The position numbers and the translations under genes were made by a program. Positions 40,181 through 49,106 of a stretch of 64,000 nucleotides of DNA are shown piece after piece. The notes under the pieces were generated by a model. That model searched no databases. It saw only the letters and a program-made list of their open reading frames with translations, and was not told the origin of the DNA. Numbering within the stretch: the first letter of the stretch is position 1; every line of letters starts with the position of its first letter. Source of the DNA: Mycobacterium sp. IS-836 (lineage in GTDB: Bacteria > Actinomycetota > Actinomycetes > Mycobacteriales > Mycobacteriaceae); assembly GCF_001954275.1 (NCBI RefSeq), contig NZ_MBEU01000087.1:18675-82674 (forward strand), written 5' to 3'.

Positions 40181-43100
40181 TTAATCGGCGCCCGGAATCA
40201 CCTGTGCCAATTGAGCGCGGGAAGTGATGCCGAGCTTGGCAAATGCGTTGTGGACGTGGGTCTTTACCGTGTGGGGGGAGAGGTGCAGTTCGGTGGCTAC
40301 GTCGCGGTTGGTCGCGCCCTGGGCGATGAGGTTGACGACCTTGAGCTCAGAGTCGGTGAGGCTGGCCCAGCCCGTCTTTGCCCGCGGCTGGGCGACAATG
40401 CGCCGTTCGACGCCTAGTCGGCGCAGTGCGCGGCCGACCCGGCGGGCATCGGCAACCGCTTCGCACTCGACGTAGGCGTCGAATGCCGCGTTCAGATGGT
40501 CGAGCGCCTCAGCGTTGCGCTGCGCGCGACTCAGCTCGCCGCCGGCGTCCTCCGCAGCGCTCGCGTACAGAAGCGGCCGCTGCGACGGCTGAAGCAACTC
40601 CGCGGCAGCTACCAATGCCTGGGTGTCACGCGCGAGGATCCCGCGGATGTTTTGGGCGACGTTGGCGAACAACCGAACCGTGGGCCGCTCGCGTTCGAGC
40701 ATGTCAACGGCGTCCAGGAGACGCGCTCGCAGGCCGGCATCACCGGCCGCCGACGCTACCCGTGCGGTCAACGTCAGCTGATCCAACACGGTCGGCAAGA
40801 ACGGTGTCACGAGCAGCGGGATATCGCTGCCGAGCCAGCGCACCGCTTCATGAACGTCGTCGCGCTGCCACGCCGCTAGCCCAAGCGCGCACGCCGCCCC
40901 GCGACGCACGGCAGGTGAACCATTGGAGTACGCATCGCGCGCTTCACTCATCGTCTCTAGCAACAACGTTCGGTCGTCGGTGCGCGCCGCCACCTCGGCC
41001 AGGGTGAACATGCGCATCGCGGTTACGAAGGTCGACCCCGATCGATCCGGCGTGGGCAGCCGCTCGGTGGCTGCGCGGGCAACCGACAACCGCCCCGCGG
41101 CCACCTGCACCACGCCCGTCGTCAACCCCCAGATGTGAAGCGCCATGCCGTCGCGTTCCTGCTGGGATTTCTCCGTGCAGTTCGCGACCACCGTCGCCGC
41201 ATCCTCCAACCGTCCCACCACGGCAAGCAGGTTTGCCAGGTGGCATGCGGCGAGGTTATGAGCGGTCATGTCGCCCGCGGGGGTCAGCGCTTGCAGTTCC
41301 TCAACGCGGTGCAGCGCGCGGCCTCCGTACCCGTTCGCGCATTCGAGGCAGGCAAGCGCTACTCCGGACAGAATCCTAGACTCGAGATCGCCCGTGGTTG
41401 CGGCGGCGGCCACCGCCTCGTCTACAGCCGCGCTGTCCTGTCCGTGTAGGCCGTACATCGCCAGGTTGTAAGCCAGCCACGCCTGATGTCTTGCTCGGGT
41501 GACGTCGCTGAGTTGGGGCAACTGAAGTGCGCGGCGGTTGTCTTCGATGTGTCGCGTTGTCGTATCCGTGATTGGCGTCCGGAGCCGGAGAAGAATCTCG
41601 GCCTCTTCTTCGGGCGCGAGGGCGGCAGTCAGGGAAGTGCCGGCCAACCTTTCCGCCTCCTCGTAGCGTGTGGCTCGATTGAGCAGCACGATCGTTTCTG
41701 CCACGAGTGGCCCACGTCCCGGGTCCTGGGGCGGCTGGAGCTCCAAGGCGCGCTTGCTTAAATCGGACGCAGCGCTCGGATCGCTGTTGGCCACCGACTG
41801 TGCGGCTTCGCGGAGTGCGGCGATCGCGGCCTGATCGCCCACCTCAGCGCTGCGCGCGAGCTGGGTTGCGACCTCCTCGGGCGCCGCCCCCATATCCAGC
41901 ATGATGGTCGCCGATTGCCGCTCCATCGCTCGGCGGAGCGACTGGGGCAAAGATTGCCGCGTCGCTTCGCGCAGCAGATCGTGACGAAACCTCATCTGAT
42001 CACCGTCTTCGATGAGCAGGTCGGCACGGACGGCCTCTTCTACTGCCGATACCAGGGCGGCCGGTCGGCGTTCCAGCATCGCGGCGAGCAGCCGGGCCGA
42101 AAAGTGGTCAGGCAGCACTGCGGCTACCTGGACGACTTCGCTCGCAGCGTTGGAGAGCTGGTCGAGTCGTTGCTGCATTGTGTCGCTGAGCCGTCGTGGC
42201 AACGTGTCTCCGGTGGCGACCGCGCGGCCGCCGCTGACATCGAGCCGGCCGTCCTCGTCCAGGCCCCGTAGGAGCTCCGTTAGCAGGAACGGGTTGCCGT
42301 GGGCCTTGTCGGCGAGACTTAGGAGCGACGCATCCGCGTTGGCTCGCACGGCGTCTTGCACAATGTCGGCGACTGCGTCCGGCGGTATGGCCGGCAACCG
42401 GAGGAACCTGGCATCCTCGCGTTCCAGCGCGGTCAGCGTCTCGCGAACGGCCGGTCCGCCGGCGCCGGTTCGCGCGGTAAGCACCCACAACACCGGGACA
42501 TCGGGCCGCATCGCGGCCAGCGACCGCAGCGCCAGCAGGGTGGCGTTATCAGCCCAGTGGACGTCCTCGAGGAGGATCGCCAACGGTATTCGAGACGCCG
42601 TCTCATGTATCGCGGCTTGCAGATCGCGCACCACCCAGTAGCGGAGATCGGCCGATGTGCCCATGCGGCGCAAGGCCTCCGCGTCCCCGACAGGGGGGTC
42701 CGCACGCAGGGTCGCCATGAATAGCGAGAAAAACGGCACCGTCTGCTGGTACTCGAACGCCTCGCCGAATAGTGTCCGAGCACCGACCTTTTCGGCGAGC
42801 GCCAAGACCTCGGTCAACAAGCGGCTCTTCCCGATGCCTGGCGGCCCCTCGATGACTAGCACGCCCCCGCGCCCCTCAGCGACCGCCGCGACCAGCTCGC
42901 CGATCACTTTCAGCTCGCCCGCCCGCCCACGAATCGGCGGTATGCGCACCTTCCCCGACGGCCTCGCGGTGCTCACGCGAACCGCCGCCCCCCGACGTGA
43001 AGTAGGCGGGCGGAAGACCTCCCCGTTGTGTTGTCCACAGTTTTCGCCAGTGTTAGCGCTGGTAGCCAGTGTAGGCGTGTTCCGCCGCCCCATTTGCTGT

Positions 43101-43213
43101 GAATTGCGTTCGACCACTTGTTGTGACGGACCCGGTGTGCGGGGATGACCCAACGGAACATACGACGAAGAACCCGCCGGCCTGACGCTCTTCGAGTCTC
43201 TGCCCGACGTCAT
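40181..43213 (-). CDS. Large AAA-type LuxR-family regulator 2
   Basis: A 1010-residue paralogue of the 37274 gene with about 75 extra N-terminal residues rich in Ser, Gln and Arg. Walker A IEGPPGIGKSRLL is at about 121-133; Walker B is LAILLEDVHWADN; the LuxR helix-turn-helix is LTDSELKVVNLIAQGATNRDVATELHLSPHTVKTHVHNAFAKLG. The last 70 residues are almost identical to regulator 1, even at DNA level (for example 40245-40280 against 37339-37374). ATG 43213 overlaps the preceding small gene's stop (ATGA). Confidence 0.9.
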   Translation of the reverse strand: MTSGRDSKSVRPAGSSSYVPLGHPRTPGPSQQVVERNSQQMGRRNTPTLATSANTGENCGQHNGEVFRPPTSRRGAAVRVSTARPSGKVRIPPIRGRAGELKVIGELVAAVAEGRGGVLVIEGPPGIGKSRLLTEVLALAEKVGARTLFGEAFEYQQTVPFFSLFMATLRADPPVGDAEALRRMGTSADLRYWVVRDLQAAIHETASRIPLAILLEDVHWADNATLLALRSLAAMRPDVPVLWVLTARTGAGGPAVRETLTALEREDARFLRLPAIPPDAVADIVQDAVRANADASLLSLADKAHGNPFLLTELLRGLDEDGRLDVSGGRAVATGDTLPRRLSDTMQQRLDQLSNAASEVVQVAAVLPDHFSARLLAAMLERRPAALVSAVEEAVRADLLIEDGDQMRFRHDLLREATRQSLPQSLRRAMERQSATIMLDMGAAPEEVATQLARSAEVGDQAAIAALREAAQSVANSDPSAASDLSKRALELQPPQDPGRGPLVAETIVLLNRATRYEEAERLAGTSLTAALAPEEEAEILLRLRTPITDTTTRHIEDNRRALQLPQLSDVTRARHQAWLAYNLAMYGLHGQDSAAVDEAVAAAATTGDLESRILSGVALACLECANGYGGRALHRVEELQALTPAGDMTAHNLAACHLANLLAVVGRLEDAATVVANCTEKSQQERDGMALHIWGLTTGVVQVAAGRLSVARAATERLPTPDRSGSTFVTAMRMFTLAEVAARTDDRTLLLETMSEARDAYSNGSPAVRRGAACALGLAAWQRDDVHEAVRWLGSDIPLLVTPFLPTVLDQLTLTARVASAAGDAGLRARLLDAVDMLERERPTVRLFANVAQNIRGILARDTQALVAAAELLQPSQRPLLYASAAEDAGGELSRAQRNAEALDHLNAAFDAYVECEAVADARRVGRALRRLGVERRIVAQPRAKTGWASLTDSELKVVNLIAQGATNRDVATELHLSPHTVKTHVHNAFAKLGITSRAQLAQVIPGAD

Positions 43214-43425
43214 GCCGCCGCCTGGACTTCCACCGACAGATAGTCGGCTATGCCGTGTGTTGTAGGCCAGTCACCGTCGCGCACCGCTCGGCTGAGCAAC
43301 TCTACTAATGGACTGCAGGCACCCAACTCGGCCAGCCATGACGCTACCGTCGGCGCGATGTCACCTGCTTGGACGCGTACGGTACGGCCGTCGTGCAGGC
43401 GATCGGTCAGTTGATAGGTAGTCAT
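43210..43425 (-). CDS. Small protein coupled to LuxR regulator 2
   Basis: A 71-residue acidic protein, MTTYQLTDRLHDGRTVRVQ..., containing VASWLAELGACSPLVELLSRAV. GGAG precedes ATG 43425 and the stop overlaps the regulator start, so its translation probably governs the regulator. No family recognised; it may be a co-regulator or an accessory sensor. Confidence 0.65.
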   Translation of the reverse strand: MTTYQLTDRLHDGRTVRVQAGDIAPTVASWLAELGACSPLVELLSRAVRDGDWPTTHGIADYLSVEVQAAA

Positions 43426-43625
43426 TTCTCCATACCTTTCGCTGGATCATGTTGCCGTTGTCGCGCTGCATCGGGCGGGCTCGTGCCGAGATGGGCGGCA
43501 TCGGATCGCCCGACAGCTGAGCCGCCGCTGCGTTCGATGCTGTGTTGCTGCCCCACTGTCACTCGTCCGTTCGTCCGATGTATTAGCTGACGTGACCCAT
43601 ATCACCGCTCCGGGCGTAGACTGAG

Positions 43626-43667
43626 CGTCTCAATCTGAGCAGGGCTGCGCGTCTCAATCTGAGACGC
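43626..43667 (+). promoter_or_regulatory. Paired GTCTCA-N3-TGAGAC operator upstream of AcoR-like gene
   Basis: GCGTCTCA ATC TGAGACGC (43649-43667) is a perfect 8-bp-arm palindrome; a partner CGTCTCA ATC TGAGC lies at 43626-43640; centres are 24 bases apart. It lies 54-95 bases before ATG 43721, consistent with autoregulation. The rest of the 43426-43720 spacer shows no gene. Confidence 0.75.
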
Positions 43668-43720
43668 CGGTATTGGGGGCGGGTGCACCGCTCGGTTCGG
43701 GGAGCGAGGTCCATGCGTCG

Positions 43721-45550
43721 ATGAGCTTGCGGGCCGACATCCAGACCGACGTTCGCCGGGTGAGGGAACGGTTCTTGTGCGAGGGGGCCTTGGAGGCGGA
43801 GACCGCTCGGGCCAAGTTCCTGTCAGTGGAGTCCCTTGATGCGGTGCGCTCACTCGGTGAGGACATCCTGCGGCCCAGTGTCCTCGACTCCTGGCGTCGA
43901 TCGCAGGCCCTGCGCGTACACCCTGACCGGGTCGAGCTCCCGTATGTGCGTGAACCAAATACCGGCTCGCGGTTGGCGCGGGCGGCCGCGCCGGTGCTGC
44001 AGCGCGTCACCGATGACCTGGCTGCGCAAGCGGTCAGCATTGTCCTGACATCGACCGACGGGGTGGTGGTTGAACGGACCGCCGCAGAAGTGTCCATCCT
44101 CAACGCGTTGGACACGGTGAGTCTTGTACCGGGCTACAGCTTGGCCGAAGGCGTGGCGGGCACCAACGGGATTGGCACCGCACTGGAGACTGGGCGCCCC
44201 GCGTTTATCCGTGGTGGCGAGCACTACGTCGAAATGTTCACGGGTTTTTCGTGCGCGGGGGCGCCGATCCGAGATCCTATAACGCGTAGGGTAATCGGCG
44301 CCGTTAATTTGAGTTGCCTGGCCGACGAATCCTATCCGCTGTTACTCGCGTTGGCTACCAGCGCTGGTCGCCAAATTGAGGATCGCATGCGGGCGGTCTC
44401 TCATGAGGGTGAGACCGCGCTGCTGGAGGCGTATTTGCAGCAGGCACGGCGGTCTCCGAGAGGTGTGCTCGCGATTGGTGGCGATGTGGTGTTGATGAAC
44501 CCGTATCTGCGTCGGGTACTGGACGGCAACGAGCAGACCGCGCTGGTCGAACACGCCTCGGATCTGCTCAGCTCCCCGCTGTCGGGCACGGCACTGGCTG
44601 TTCTGCCAAGCGGGCACGTCGCCAAAATCACTGCTGCCGACCGCTCGACGATGGGAGGCGGCCGGACCAATGTCGTTTTCCACGTTGATGTTTCGGCGGA
44701 GACCAGCTCGCACCCGTCTCAAATGGGCCACTCGGTGCACACCCAAATCCCTGGCCTCGCAGGTCGCGACAGCGCCTGGCTGCGCTGCTGCCAGCAGGTG
44801 CGGCAGTGCTGCCGCGACCGAGACTGGGTAATGCTCGAGGGAGAGAAGGGATCCGGCCGGGCACAGCTGGCCCAGGCGGTCGGGCGGGATGTGAAACCGG
44901 GCCGAACCGTTCGGGTGATGCGCGCCGCGACCTTTCCTAGCGCGACGCGTCTCGTCGCCGAGCTGGCGGCTGAGTCCAGCGATGAGGACTTCGCAGTGGT
45001 GATCGCCGACGTGGATGACATCGACAAGGACACACTCGAATCGATCACCGCGCTGCTGACCACGCGCGCAGGCCGGGGATGGGTTGCGGCGACGAAGAGT
45101 TCCGCACCTCCTTCAGCGTCGATCAACCAGTTACTGCCGCTGTTTACCCATACCGTCACGGTGCCGGCGCTGCGACACAGGATTGACGACCTCGAGGAAT
45201 TGGTGCCGCTGTTGCTGCGCGAGATCACCCGCGGTGCTGATGTGGAGCTGTCGCCCGATGCTATGCGCCACCTCAGCAGGTTGCCATGGCCGGGCAACGT
45301 CTCGCAGCTGCGGCGGGTTCTCACTGAAACAGTTGCGCGCCAACGATCGGGCGTTATCAGCGTCGACAAGTTGCCCCCGGAGTGCCGCTCCATAACGCGG
45401 CGCAAGCTGACCCAAATGGAAGCCCTCGAGCGCGACGCGATTGTCCGGAGCCTGCAAGACAATGGCGGCAACAAGCAAGAGGCGGCCCGCGCCCTGGGAA
45501 TGTCGCGGGCGACCATCTACCGCAAGATAAACGACTACGGCATCGCCTGA
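43721..45550 (+). CDS. AcoR-like enhancer-binding-type regulator (GAF, AAA-like, Fis HTH)
   Basis: A regulator of about 609 residues. The N-terminal half contains a GAF-like domain (LADESYPLLLALATSAG, VSLVPGYSLAEGVAGTNGIGTAL). The middle has a Walker-A-like GEKGSGRAQLA and Walker-B-like VVIADVDDID, but no GAFTGA loop, so it is a divergent AAA domain as expected where sigma-54 is absent. The C-terminal Fis-type helix-turn-helix is NKQEAARALGMSRATIYRKINDYG. ATG 43721 follows GGAGCGAGG; an in-frame start at 43673 overlaps the operator and is unlikely. Family members sense small metabolites. Confidence 0.85.
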   Translation: MSLRADIQTDVRRVRERFLCEGALEAETARAKFLSVESLDAVRSLGEDILRPSVLDSWRRSQALRVHPDRVELPYVREPNTGSRLARAAAPVLQRVTDDLAAQAVSIVLTSTDGVVVERTAAEVSILNALDTVSLVPGYSLAEGVAGTNGIGTALETGRPAFIRGGEHYVEMFTGFSCAGAPIRDPITRRVIGAVNLSCLADESYPLLLALATSAGRQIEDRMRAVSHEGETALLEAYLQQARRSPRGVLAIGGDVVLMNPYLRRVLDGNEQTALVEHASDLLSSPLSGTALAVLPSGHVAKITAADRSTMGGGRTNVVFHVDVSAETSSHPSQMGHSVHTQIPGLAGRDSAWLRCCQQVRQCCRDRDWVMLEGEKGSGRAQLAQAVGRDVKPGRTVRVMRAATFPSATRLVAELAAESSDEDFAVVIADVDDIDKDTLESITALLTTRAGRGWVAATKSSAPPSASINQLLPLFTHTVTVPALRHRIDDLEELVPLLLREITRGADVELSPDAMRHLSRLPWPGNVSQLRRVLTETVARQRSGVISVDKLPPECRSITRRKLTQMEALERDAIVRSLQDNGGNKQEAARALGMSRATIYRKINDYGIA

Positions 45551-45657
45551 CACCTCTACGCTCGTTAGCCCAAAAGCTTTCGCCACGACCGTCATAACGA
45601 AGGGCCCGCAGCTGCGCGCATGGCTCAGTGACGTGTGCGTGTGGCCTCGGTATGTCC

Positions 45658-45699
45658 TCACCCGGGTGATTGACGCTGCGGGGTGAAGACAGCTCCCCC
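45658..45699 (+). promoter_or_regulatory. Composite operator, copy 6 (upstream of holin-like/UsfY-like genes)
   Basis: TCACCC GGGTGA, 11 nt, GGGTGA, AGACAGC, TCCCCC; the fourth half-site has one mismatch. It ends 114 bases before ATG 45814. The gap 45551-45813 holds nothing else recognised. Confidence 0.82.
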
Positions 45700-45813
45700 G
45701 CCGGCCCGTCAAACTTGACTTCCGAAAGACTCGCGCGGCGATGTCCCGTTGTGTCCGCGCCAAACAGCAATCCTCAGCACGGCGGAGCAAACGATCCGGG
45801 AAGGGACTGAACT

Positions 45814-46377
45814 ATGGGCGCAGAGTGCGACCGTAAGAACGTCGAGATGGTCGGCGGTGTTACCGGCATCGGACGCAAAGCCGGGTCGACGGCATCGATT
45901 GCGGTGGCGGCGCCGTCGGACGATCTGACACGAGGTCCGCGCCCAACACGGGCGGATATGAGCGCCAATAGGCATATCGTGCGGTGGGCAATTGTGTTCC
46001 TGGCATCGTGGGGAATCGGACTACTGGTTGCGGCATGGATTGTTCCCCGAGTTTCGTTGTCGGTACCAGGGTTCATCGTCGCGGTGTGGGCGTTCGTCTT
46101 AATGCAGGGGATCTTGTCCTTATCGATATTGAAGTTGCCCCGCGAGTACGCTTCGCTGCTTCTTGGGGGCACCGGCTTGGCATTGACGATTGTCGCGTTG
46201 ATCCTCGCGTCAATCTTGACCCACGGAATCACTATTGACGGCACGCCATCCTGGCTGGCCACGACGGTTGTGGTGTGGCTCGTGACAACGATTGGGGTGA
46301 CCCTTCCCGAGCTGCTCATCCGCGCCCGGACCGGCTCGGCTAACGAATATCTCGTACGACGACGGAGGGAGCGATGA
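45814..46377 (+). CDS. Membrane protein of the phage-holin-like family
   Basis: A 187-residue protein with about 45 hydrophilic N-terminal residues and four hydrophobic segments (WAIVFLASWGIGLLVAAWIV, VPGFIVAVWAFVLMQGILSL, LLLGGTGLALTIVALILASIL and SWLATTVVVWLVTTIGVTL), matching the actinobacterial phage_holin_4 type. The cellular role is unknown. A GGAAGGGA site precedes ATG 45814. Its stop overlaps the next start (ATGA). Confidence 0.7.
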   Translation: MGAECDRKNVEMVGGVTGIGRKAGSTASIAVAAPSDDLTRGPRPTRADMSANRHIVRWAIVFLASWGIGLLVAAWIVPRVSLSVPGFIVAVWAFVLMQGILSLSILKLPREYASLLLGGTGLALTIVALILASILTHGITIDGTPSWLATTVVVWLVTTIGVTLPELLIRARTGSANEYLVRRRRER

Positions 46378-46688
46378 TGGGAGACACCCATCACGATCCG
46401 ACGGATCACTCTCGGACCACGCAACCGCACGCGGGTATCACCGTAAAGGACAACTTCTTCTGGCCGGGGCTGATCCTGTTGGTGGTAGCGACGTTTGGGT
46501 TGATTAGCACGGCGGCAGAAGCCGCGTATCGACATTACGAATGGCTTCCCACCACAGCGCTCATCGCCGTTCTCGGCGTGATCGCCGGAGCGCTGTGGCT
46601 CGTCATGGAGCTTCGCCGCGTGACCCGCATCGATGCGCAGTGGAACGCTGCCCACACACGTAGTCGGACGCGCCAGCGCACTCGCTGA
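46374..46688 (+). CDS. UsfY-like small membrane protein
   Basis: A 104-residue protein, MMGDTHHDPTDHSRTTQPHAG, with two helices (FFWPGLILLVVATFGLIS and LIAVLGVIAGALWLVMEL) and a basic Arg-rich tail. The N-terminal GDT..DP.DH.RTT and WPG motif match UsfY, the mycobacterial sigma-F-linked small protein. The stress association fits the shared operator. Confidence 0.7.
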   Translation: MMGDTHHDPTDHSRTTQPHAGITVKDNFFWPGLILLVVATFGLISTAAEAAYRHYEWLPTTALIAVLGVIAGALWLVMELRRVTRIDAQWNAAHTRSRTRQRTR

Positions 46689-47095
46689 TCACAACAGCCG
46701 AGTACCCCGTCGACATTGGCATTCACGGACCTCTGTAGCGCATTCTTGTGCCTAGATGTATCACGTTGTATTCCAACATATTTCGCGTCTGTGTTAGTGC
46801 CGACAATACCCGCGTCCGGCGGTAGTTACGCGGTCGTTGTCCCTATGGAGTGAATCGCCCTCAACCCGGGTTCCTGGCGCTTGTTTGTTAGTCATCAATA
46901 CCGCACTAGCGAGATCAGGTTCCCTCGATGCTCGCGATATTCGCCAAATCGCCCGGGTGAAGCCCTTTGGCGGGTGATGACCACTCATCCCATCTCGATG
47001 AACGCTGGCTTAACAGGTCGCGGGTCGCGATGACGGTGGACAACCTTGCTGCCTTGATCACCGCGGAACTGACCGCCACAAATTGGAGAAACCAA
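46689..47095. promoter_or_regulatory. Spacer with composite operator, copy 7
   Basis: The site at 46949-46990 reads TCGCCC GGGTGA, 11 nt, GGGTGA, TGACCAC, TCATCC. It lies 106 bases before ATG 47096. The upstream part (46690-46930) is relatively AT-rich, and I see no gene. Confidence 0.78.
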
Positions 47096-47587
47096 ATGAA
47101 GCCTCGCCAATTTCACCGATCGACTGCTGAATACGGCCCCGGCACCGCGCGAACGCCATGGCTGCTGGATCGAATGCTGGACGCCGCCGACTCTGCCTGG
47201 CGTTGGGCGCACCGGAAAGGAGGCGCGCCAATGGACACCGTCCCGGCGATCGAGGATCAACTTCATGCGCTGCATCCCACCTGCAGTGCCCAAGGGCTGT
47301 CGACCGGCATCACATGTGGTGCGCCGGCGGTGGCGGTCGCCGAGATCCACGCCGTCGACGGATGCGACCAGATAGGGCTAACCCCAGACGGCGACCTCGT
47401 CGAGACGCTCTGTCAAGACTGCCTGGCTACTGTGCGATGGGCCATGGAGACCTACGTGGGCGACAAACGCGAGATGGCATCCCGATGCGGCGCCCACCCG
47501 GTTTGCGCAACCTGCGGGCGCCCCACTGGGTACCTGCGCAGCGTCTTCGCTGCGCGCCCGCTCGGCCTCGACGGGCTCACATCATGA
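47096..47587 (+). CDS. Hypothetical protein with scattered Cys residues
   Basis: A 163-residue soluble protein starting MKPRQFHRSTAEYGPG. It contains CSAQGLSTGITCGAPA, LCQDCLAT and CGAHPVCATCGRP, about eight Cys, some in CxxC pairs suggestive of zinc or redox sites. No family recognised. ATG 47096 follows GGAGAAACC; ATG 47030 is an alternative close to the operator. The stop overlaps the next start. Confidence 0.65.
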   Translation: MKPRQFHRSTAEYGPGTARTPWLLDRMLDAADSAWRWAHRKGGAPMDTVPAIEDQLHALHPTCSAQGLSTGITCGAPAVAVAEIHAVDGCDQIGLTPDGDLVETLCQDCLATVRWAMETYVGDKREMASRCGAHPVCATCGRPTGYLRSVFAARPLGLDGLTS

Positions 47588-47943
47588 GCCGACTACGCAC
47601 TGCCTCCCTGTTTCTGGCTGTCGTGGCCGGGGATTACGCGGCCCTGAGGTTGATTTATGGTCAGCTAACCGATTTTGGCGTCTCCGCCGCCGTTTGTGCG
47701 GGATCCTTGGTCGCAGCGGGGCTGATCGCCCATGCCGAGAACCGGCGAAGCCAAACGGTGGCGCGCGGACGCGCGGCTGTCTGGCAGCGCCGCGAAAAGC
47801 AGTCCGCAACCGGCGCAGGCCAGTGCCTGTCGTGCGGGGGTACACGCCAACAACCAAGTGACTCACCCAGATTCGTTGACCGGCAGGGCGCGCTCTTATG
47901 CCAGGGGTGCGCGCCGGCCCTCAACCTGGGGCCGACACGATGA
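47584..47943 (+). CDS. Small membrane protein with C-terminal zinc-ribbon-like motif
   Basis: A 119-residue protein: MSRLRTASLFLAVVAGDYAAL and FGVSAAVCAGSLVAAGLIAH form two hydrophobic stretches, then a basic loop, then CLSCGG...LCQGC, a possible zinc ribbon. ATG 47584 overlaps the previous stop (ATGA), so the two genes are coupled. Unknown function. Confidence 0.7.
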   Translation: MSRLRTASLFLAVVAGDYAALRLIYGQLTDFGVSAAVCAGSLVAAGLIAHAENRRSQTVARGRAAVWQRREKQSATGAGQCLSCGGTRQQPSDSPRFVDRQGALLCQGCAPALNLGPTR

Positions 47944-48028
47944 ACCCCGCGACGGTCTCAACGCCAGCGTCACGTGAATTCCGTTGGTGGCGTGGGGCAC
48001 CCGATACGCTCGGCGCGGGAGTGTTGTA

Positions 48029-49081
48029 ATGAGCGCACCCGCCACCGTGTCAGGTTCGCCGTGCCCCGCTCCGGGAGCACCCAGGGCGCGAAAAGCCCGG
48101 CGGTACCCGCTTCGCGGGGGCGCCGTCGTTGATGTCATCCAGGACCGTCCCAGCATGGCCGCGCGCATCGCCTGGCTGAGCGCCCGGCTGATGATCCGGC
48201 CCGCGTTGAGCGTGGGCAGTCTTGTGCCCTCGGCGCCGTGGCCGTGGGGCGTCATCGATTTCACCGCTCGCGCCATCACGCCGGCACCAGGCACGGTGCG
48301 CGCTGGCATCGAACTGACGCATCGCACCGCGCATCTTGTCCGTGCCGCCGGAGTGCCCCCGGCCGACGGCACCCGACGGGTGGTGCTGTATCTGCACGGC
48401 GGGGCGTTCCTCACCTGCGGCGCCTACTCGCACGGTCGACTGGTCAGCATGCTGTCCGGTTTCGCCGACAGCCCTGTGCTGGTGCCCAACTACCGCATGG
48501 TTCCCAAACATTCGATCAGCGAGGCGATCGACGACTGCTACGACGGCTACCTGTGGCTGCGCCGAAACGGCTATGAGCCCGAGCAGATCGTCCTGGCCGG
48601 CGATTCCGCCGGCGGCTATCTGGCGCTGGCGCTGGCGCAACGCCTGCTCGAGTGCGGTGAGCGGCCCGCCGCGCTGGTGGCCATGTCACCGCTGCTGCAA
48701 CTGGCCACGCAACCCAAAACGACCCATCCCAACATCGGTTCGGATGCGATGTTTCCGCCCAGAGCGTTCGACGCCCTCAACGGCTTGATCACCCGCGCCG
48801 CAGCACAGCGCGACGCCAAGGGACATCCCGACGCGCTCTACGAGCCGCTCGATCACATCCGACCCGGACTGCCACCCACGTTGATCCATGTATCCGGTTG
48901 CGAGGTGTTGCTCCACGACGCGAAACTGGCGGCTCAGCGACTGGCCTCCGCCGGAGTGCCCGTCGAAGTCCAGGTATGGCCGGGCCAAATCCACGTGTTC
49001 CAATTCGCCGCGCCGAGGATCCCCGAAGCCACCCGCTCACTACGCCAGATCGGCGACTACATCCGCGAAGCGACCGGATAG
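48029..49081 (+). CDS. Alpha/beta hydrolase, hormone-sensitive-lipase (Lip) family esterase
   Basis: A 350-residue family IV (HSL-type) esterase related to mycobacterial LipN/LipF/LipH proteins. The oxyanion-hole block LYLHGGAFLTCGAYSHGR is at 121-138, the nucleophile elbow GDSAGGYLALALA at 191-203, and IHVFQFAA near the end carries the catalytic His. Hydrolyses short- or medium-chain esters. ATG 48029 is preferred over 47984. It is followed 25 bases later by the PPE gene. Confidence 0.9.
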   Translation: MSAPATVSGSPCPAPGAPRARKARRYPLRGGAVVDVIQDRPSMAARIAWLSARLMIRPALSVGSLVPSAPWPWGVIDFTARAITPAPGTVRAGIELTHRTAHLVRAAGVPPADGTRRVVLYLHGGAFLTCGAYSHGRLVSMLSGFADSPVLVPNYRMVPKHSISEAIDDCYDGYLWLRRNGYEPEQIVLAGDSAGGYLALALAQRLLECGERPAALVAMSPLLQLATQPKTTHPNIGSDAMFPPRAFDALNGLITRAAAQRDAKGHPDALYEPLDHIRPGLPPTLIHVSGCEVLLHDAKLAAQRLASAGVPVEVQVWPGQIHVFQFAAPRIPEATRSLRQIGDYIREATG

Positions 49082-49106
49082 CCAAGGGACCCTGAGGTTA
49101 TCGAAG

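Noticed and set aside
46967..47095. Extension of the 47096 gene back to the operator
   Set aside because: It would start within the operator; 47096 has the better ribosome binding site.
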